NCBI GenBank assembly: GCA_022496805.1
Contig: CM040092.1
Span: 21,160,113 to 21,224,112 of the forward strand
Source: Pohlia nutans
Lineage: Eukaryota > Streptophyta > Bryopsida > Bryales > Mniaceae
DNA: 64,000 bases
Direction of reading: 5' to 3'
The position numbers and the translations under genes are program-made. Under the pieces are notes generated by a model. It had not been told where the DNA came from. It made no database searches and saw nothing but the letters and a program-made list of their open reading frames with translations. Shown piece by piece: positions 58,423 through 64,000 of this stretch (position 1 is its first letter; the number at the start of each line of letters is the position of its first letter).

Positions 58423-59973
58423 GTCAATCAATGCCATGATAGCTCAGAAGATTCATAGGGAAGTATTTTAAAAGTTTGAAGGCCATCGCCTTAGAAGCTT
58501 CAGGATGGAGATGAAGTCGGTTTTGATGGATTGTAAGGCGAGGCCTAACTTGGACAATTGTTCAAGAGGATGTAGGGTTTTTTTATTCTTCGGATTCACC
58601 TTTAATGCGATTGTAACGCGCTTGACTCAATTACTCCCTTTTTATAAATTTGACTTGTCTATACGGCAACTTTGTTATTTTTATCAACTTTTAACTTGAT
58701 TTGTTACTTTGTATGTTTCAATTTTAATTTTAAAGATACATATGCTATATATATATATTAACATTTTTGAATTTGTAATTTATAAGTGCTATTTATAACT
58801 GTTGATTTTGAAATATAACAATTCTATATTTGTGAAAGTATTACTACCTTTTATATGTTATTGTTTGCACTACTCCCAAGGAAGAATAAATAAGGTTGGC
58901 TGTATTTGTAGATGGGACCAAGTTGGATTGCTATTGCTATTTGAATTCGTTATATACTTCCACCTTTGTAGGAGTATGTTTGGTGAAATGTGACTTGTTT
59001 CAGATTTAAAAAAACACATGTAGTATTCTACTTTTCTACTTTTTTCATCAATGCAATAGAGCATTAGAGGAAATGGAACACATGAATTTTGGTCCCCGTC
59101 TTTCTATTTCAACTTTCCAGACATAGGAAAAATGGTTAGTGTCTCTGAGACAAGTTTGTAGGACTTCCTTCTTGTACAATCTTGTTGTTTTGCAATGCTT
59201 GAAATATTTTATACTTCTTTTTTCCACATTATGACTAAATTATTATTGATTTTCTATAAAATTCACTTAGAACTTGCATAACATTCTTGATGTCAGTGGT
59301 TGCCATATGACCATGTGCATACACACCAATAATCTTGAAATGATCTTTTCACCACATGTACAATCTTAAACAACTTCAAAACCACTACACAAGTCTACAT
59401 GATAGTAAAAAATGTTATACGAACAAGATGAAGCAACAATATTATGGGAGCATAGGAATTGGTGCTTGGGGGCTAGGCAAACAAGTGCATTTCCTCTAAT
59501 AATATGCATCCACTCATATGTTTTTATGACAAATTGTAACAATTGTGTTTGTTATTGTAGTATCCACATTTTGTCATTGTAGCACATCAATTCTTTTATC
59601 AATAATTATGTTAAATAGCTTATTGCATGCAATAGGCTAGAGCTTGTAACTTGACGTGGCATACATCAACTCTAGGTTGTAATGCACCATATGCAATATT
59701 ATATTACATAATATGATTGCTCATGTTTGTAGTGTCTTTATTAAAATTATACTAAATAATTCAAATATGAGTGAGAATAGTATATCCTTCACCAACTTCA
59801 ATGCTACATGCATTGTTTAGTAACCTATTTACTTGTCAAGTGTTTGTAACAAGTTTTTAATGATGATAAAATGCATTCACCTAGCGTTCAACAACAATTA
59901 GCTTATAGCTAAAATTTGACATTACAACCATCACTCAACTATCACTTAGGCAGGAGGCTCACAAAGCATTTAA
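58423..59973. other. 3' flank of the histone-fold gene and AT-rich spacer
   Basis: The 3' UTR probably ends before about 58750. The remainder is AT-rich without a recognised gene, RNA or repeat end. Confidence 0.5.
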
Positions 59974-60330
59974 TTAACCCTTAAAAGTCTTTCCAAGCCC
60001 CATGGGCTTCATTTCCAAAGAATCTTGATTTTAGCAAGAGCACTACTCAACTCCTTGTGACCAGACATGGATCATTGGATGCACATCAAGGTGAGGCATC
60101 TGATGTGCTTAATTGCAACAAAAAATTCTTCCATGCTTGTTTGCAATGTTTAGATCAAAGGTATTAGAGGATCATTTGATTCTTGCCCAAATTCTCAATT
60201 GATTCTTCGTGTGCTTGATTCTTTGTTGTGATTGGTCATGCACCCATGCCCGGCCAAAATATATAAACCATATTCTTTTAAAGATCCTCAGACTGCCCAT
60301 TGAGGACCTAAAATGTCATTTTAGGGTTAA
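59974..60330. mobile_element. TTAA-flanked element
   Basis: It is 357 bp, from TTAACCCTTAAAAGTC to CATTTTAGGGTTAA. The TIR starts CCCTTAAAA against CCCTAAAAT. Interior not matched to the other families here. Confidence 0.72.
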
Positions 60331-60393
60331 GAGTCGATGTCACATTTAGAAGCCAATTTAACTCCCAAGACAATGCAATTAGAGAGGATTAAT

Positions 60394-60535
60394 CACTACA
60401 ACAAAATGTGTCCGTTCTTATTGGTATTGATTGGAAACGATTCGTCGCTTCTTACTGGTTTGAGTAAGAAGGAACCGGTTCTTACTGGCTACAGTAAGAA
60501 GTGACTAGTTGTTAAAGACATGTTTTCCTATAGTG
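60394..60535. mobile_element. CACTA-type MITE with internal TTCTTACTG repeats
   Basis: It is 142 bp, with ends CACTACAACAAAATG and TTTTCCTATAGTG and AAT duplicated on both sides. Inside, TTCTTACTGG and its inverse AGTAAGAA recur several times and form alternative hairpins. Confidence 0.87.
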
Positions 60536-60745
60536 AATTGAACAAGGCCTTAAACATGTATTCAAGTCCTACAAAAATACTCTCAATTCTTCGAAGAAGC
60601 CAATTTTGCTAATGAGCATAGTTGGCCTATTATCATACTAGTTAAGTTTTACATGTTCTCATTGGCAAATGAAAAAGGATTACAACTCACTAAAGAATGC
60701 ACCATTTGAATAATGTAAGCAAACAATATAGTCATATTTACATTG

Positions 60746-61166
60746 AGGGGCGGTTTACACTACGGACCAAGAACTCGTCCCATGCAGCTCTAAAATCTAT
60801 GATTGGCTCCATCAACTCGTCCCGGGATGACTTGGGTTTACACTACAAGGAAAAAAGAAAAATGACCAAAGGAGTTGAGGTCCTCAAAAAACCTTAAAAT
60901 AGGCCTAGTGGATAATGTTGAAGGGTCCCCCGGATTTTGTGGTGAGAGAGGCAAAAAGGGTTCTCCTATTGCCGAACGAGGAGACCATGGGCTTGAAATG
61001 CCGTTTTATATTTTTTTAGGTCCCGGTCCAAGTTCGGTTTACACTTAGTGAGAGGCCCAAGGGCTTTAAAAATTACATTTTTTTGAAGTGTGACCATGAA
61101 GTGTGACCATGGAATTAATCCATTTTCCTTGGTCACGGCTCTTGGTCCGTAGTGTAAACCGCCCCT
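60746..61166. mobile_element. TIR element of unknown superfamily
   Basis: It is 421 bp. The left end AGGGGCGGTTTACACTACGG is exactly mirrored at the right (CCGTAGTGTAAACCGCCCCT), and complementarity continues through CACGGACCAAGA-type sequence. Target duplication uncertain. Confidence 0.82.
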
Positions 61167-61234
61167 GATAAATGTTCTAAAACTATCACTTGATCAGATG
61201 TTGAAGTGGTATACATTCTTTTAATCAATATGTA

Positions 61235-62221
61235 CAGTGGGGTGACACCGAAATTGGCACCTTGTGCAATTTCAGGGATAGTGCCCACACTGCTGCCAAC
61301 TTTGACACCCTCCCGAGCGTTGGAAAACTGTTATTTATACATGAAATTTTAGACACAAAATCATTGTTATGTTGGCAACATGTGTACCAAATTTCAAAGC
61401 TAGAAGATTGATAAAAAAAAAGATATTCAAGATTTACTAACAAGGGGTAGCTGTAAAAAATGTTTCACAGCTGCCAACTTTGACACCTTCCCAAGGATTG
61501 AAGATATTTTTTTTTCACATGGAATTTTTGGAGTAGGAACATCTTTATGTTGTTTACACATTTGAAAAAATTTAAGTCCAAAAGACCCACAAAAAAAATG
61601 ATATTCCAAATCTACCAACAGGTGTAGTTGTGAGAAACAAAGAGGAAAATTGTCTCACAACTTTGACTGCCTCTCTAGGGTTGGGAATTTGTTATTTTAA
61701 AATGGAATTTTTGGCACAAAATCACTTTTTAGTTGATAACACGTGCAAAAACTTTCATATTGAAATAACAAATACTCAACTCTAGGGAGGCTGTCAAAGT
61801 TGTGAGACGGTTTTCCTCTTTGTTTCTCACAACTACACCTGTTGGTAGATTTGGAATATCATTTTTTTTGTGGGTCTTTTGGACTTAAATTTTTTCAAAT
61901 GTGTAAACATAAAGATGTTCCTACTCCAAAAATTCCATGTGAAAAAAAAATATCTTCAATCCTTGGGAGGGTGTCAAAGTTGGCAGTAGTGAAACATTTC
62001 TTACAGCTACCCCTTGTTAGTAAATCTTGAATATCTTTTTTTTATCAATCTTCTGGCCTTGGAATTTGGTACACATGTTGTCAACATAACAATGATTTTG
62101 TGTCTAAAATTTCATGTATAAATAACAATTTTCCAGCGCTCGAGAGGGTGTCAAAGTTGGCAACAGTGTGGGCACTATCCCTAAAATTGCACAAGGTGCC
62201 AATTTCGGTGTCACCCCACTG
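61235..62221. mobile_element. 987-bp foldback palindrome flanked by TA
   Basis: The left arm starts CAGTGGGGTGACACCGAA and the right arm ends with its inverse, with TA outside both (61233-61234 and 62222-62223). The arms are about 460 bp each, nearly identical, around a 70-bp centre (about 61700-61770). Each arm is itself built from about two and a half diverged 190-bp direct units that share a GTGTCAAAGTTGGCAGC-type word. TA target and CAGT start suggest Tc1/mariner. The mirrored short open frames come from the symmetry. Confidence 0.9.
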
Positions 62222-62223
62222 TA

Positions 62224-62838
62224 CTATTAGTCTAAAATTTTCAAATAAGAGCATGCGCAACCTACAATTGCATGAACCTAACTCTAGAAACTAGATGAAA
62301 CATGCTTGTATTTAATGTTGTTTTTGCAAGGCATGTGAGAGAGCCACAAAATATGAACCGCCTCCATAGTCCCTCTATAGCTGATTCAAGGAAGGGCTCG
62401 GTATCCTAGATTGATGAACAATAATGATTACCCATGTATAGTGATTGACATTGGTTCACGCACTGTATAGAGGGTGATTATAGCGGTTCAAGGGTGTGGA
62501 GACGATAGCTTGTTGACACCAAATCTTGGATGTGATTATAGTGATCAAGCCCATGCTCTAATGCTTTTGCAACATTTGCAACTTTGGTTGTCCCTACTGT
62601 ACACCTTCACAAGATATACTCACAGAATGCTCCTTTCAGAATGCTATTTTCTGCAAGCTTGTTTATTCAGAATTGCTATTTTCCATGGTAAATGGTACCC
62701 ACAGTCAATGGACATACCAAAAAATTGTTGAACTGTGCAATCGGTTACAAAATCCTCAGGAAAAGAGACAGATTACAACAAGCAATTCAGTTCTGGCAAC
62801 AAAAAAGGTGAGATGCCATGATAAGGAACTGCAGAGGC
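62224..62838 (-). other. NAGLU 3' flank
   Basis: It includes the 3' UTR of the gene on the minus strand. No other gene recognised; the frame at 62474-62731 has no family resemblance. Confidence 0.45.
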
Positions 62839-64000
62839 CTACAGTACCATTGCAGATGTCCGAGTATCTACAATGAGGTCTGCATACTTCTCATACAGCG
62901 TCATGGCAATGTCCAATGCATCACCTGTAGCTGCTGTAGGATACAAGTTTGATGCCGTCTGCCAATTATTTGTCAATGCAATCCAATCTCGTCTCCATTC
63001 TTGAAACGCAAAGGATGTGTTGCCATGGAGTGACTGCTTCAAGTACTTGAGATAGATTGCAGCTCTTGGAAGGTAGTAGTCACGAGTCACACCACTCCAC
63101 ATCTTGTTTCCTGTAGTTACACATATCCATTGTCAGAGAAGCTCATGTTTCTGAATGACTGGTGTGGTCTGGTCTATCCATACAAAGATGGGAGAAAGTG
63201 CTTACATCTACACTAAAATTGTGATTTACTATCAAGTGAGAATTGATGTTTTTTACCACAGTTCGTTCAAAGGTGAGGAGAAATAGTGTCCCTACAGTAC
63301 ATAGGAGTTTTTCACTTGTCATTCCCACTTCCATTGAGAATGCCATGTTTCTTCCAGGTAATAAGAGTGACATGAGTTGGCATGCCATGTTTATTATAAA
63401 GTTGCCATTCACTATTGGAACACTACATCCAGAAGGTTTACTTTATCATTTAAAAATTTACAGTAAAAAGTTTTTTACAAGCAATACTTACCATAATCAT
63501 GAAGCGGGCTTGGCTTTTCAGGAGTATTGTCAAACCACATTGTGATCTGTGTCCTCGCATTCCACTCATACTGCCACACCAAGCATATGTATTAGATGAA
63601 TAACATTAGTTATTTGACAGTTTGTGATAGTCAGGCAATAAGATAGTGTTCAAGGGCTTACAGAACGTTATACTTCATATCAGGCAATTAAACAAACGCC
63701 AGGTTCAATACGAGAATCGACACTGCCTGAATCCGCATCTCATAAAGCTGAAATAATGATAACCCTGGGAGAACTGATTATTAGTATCTCTCTCGTCTTT
63801 AGAAACCAAAAATAATTAATACCATATTATGATGTACGAGTGTTAATTAAAGGATGACCTCTTAGACTTACGAGCTTCTTTTCATCGTCGGTCGTTGCAA
63901 GGGCCTTGGCACTTTCTAGCCAGGGTCCTAGTAAAAACTCTTCACTGGCACTCAGTAACTCATCCATGTCCGAGAGAAGCTCCAAAAGCCGACGGCTTGC
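62839..64000 (-). CDS. NAGLU: Alpha-N-acetylglucosaminidase, C-terminal part (5' end beyond right edge)
   Basis: This GH89 glycosidase removes terminal alpha-N-acetylglucosamine; in plants it is linked to glycoprotein or arabinogalactan glycan turnover and enters the secretory pathway. Three exons are visible: 64000-63872 (open at the window edge), 63570-63492 and 63110-62839 (TAG), with GTAAGT donors, CAG acceptors and matching phases, giving 158 residues. Family features in order are [42 protein letters not shown], then [14 protein letters not shown], and the final [18 protein letters not shown]. These match the all-helical C-terminal domain of the family. Signal peptide and catalytic domain would lie to the right and cannot be judged. 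Confidence 0.92.

Noticed and set aside
61225..62294. Four similar short open frames in the foldback element as a repeated protein family
   Set aside because: Their similarity follows from the palindrome and the direct units; no start context, length or family supports coding.

Overview
The window is nuclear DNA from a land plant. It carries intron-bearing genes with GT-AG introns, a plant-type U1 snRNA gene with the plant snRNA promoter (USE plus TATA), an AP2/ERF transcription factor and a plant-type cytosolic pyruvate kinase. The mobile elements are also plant-typical: an intact Ty1/copia element, Stowaway, Tourist/PIF, CACTA, hAT-like and pogo-like MITEs. Exons are GC-rich; the space between genes is very AT-rich and made mostly of layered small transposons. 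I cannot name the species. The dense set of TTAA-flanked elements would be unusual for a flowering plant and makes a non-seed plant a reasonable but unproven guess.

Layout. 1-2158 (-): release factor eRF1, running off the left edge, with an unusual NIKN motif. 2558-11910: TTAA-flanked elements, tandem repeats and a cluster of CACTA MITEs. 12665-12890 (+): U1 snRNA gene. 13085-16068: Tourist MITE and TTAA elements. 17095-19785 (-): four-exon cytosolic pyruvate kinase. 22793-28279 (-): complete copia element with 257-bp LTRs that differ at two positions. 28280-37878: mostly unknown AT-rich DNA, then nested TTAA, pogo-like and other MITEs. 39262-40300 (+): two-exon AP2/ERF gene. 40684-50460: MITEs, a compound microsatellite, a long degenerate minisatellite and a GC-rich stretch of unknown nature. 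50655-52060: dead PIF/Harbinger transposase broken by CACTA MITEs. 52145-55727: more MITEs. 56803-58422 (+): small NF-YC-type histone-fold protein (CHRAC1/Dpb3-like). 59974-62221: TTAA, CACTA and TIR elements, then a 987-bp foldback palindrome. 62839-64000 (-): 3' part of an alpha-N-acetylglucosaminidase gene, running off the right edge.

The genes are unrelated housekeeping or regulatory loci (translation termination, glycolysis, splicing RNA, transcription, chromatin or replication, glycan degradation) and form no operon or pathway. What links the region is its mobile DNA. At least eighteen elements or fragments begin TTAA-CCC and end GGG-TTAA, and three of them (one family) sit inside introns of three different genes. 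The complete genes use TGA, TAG and TAA as stops, so the genetic code looks standard despite the eRF1 change.
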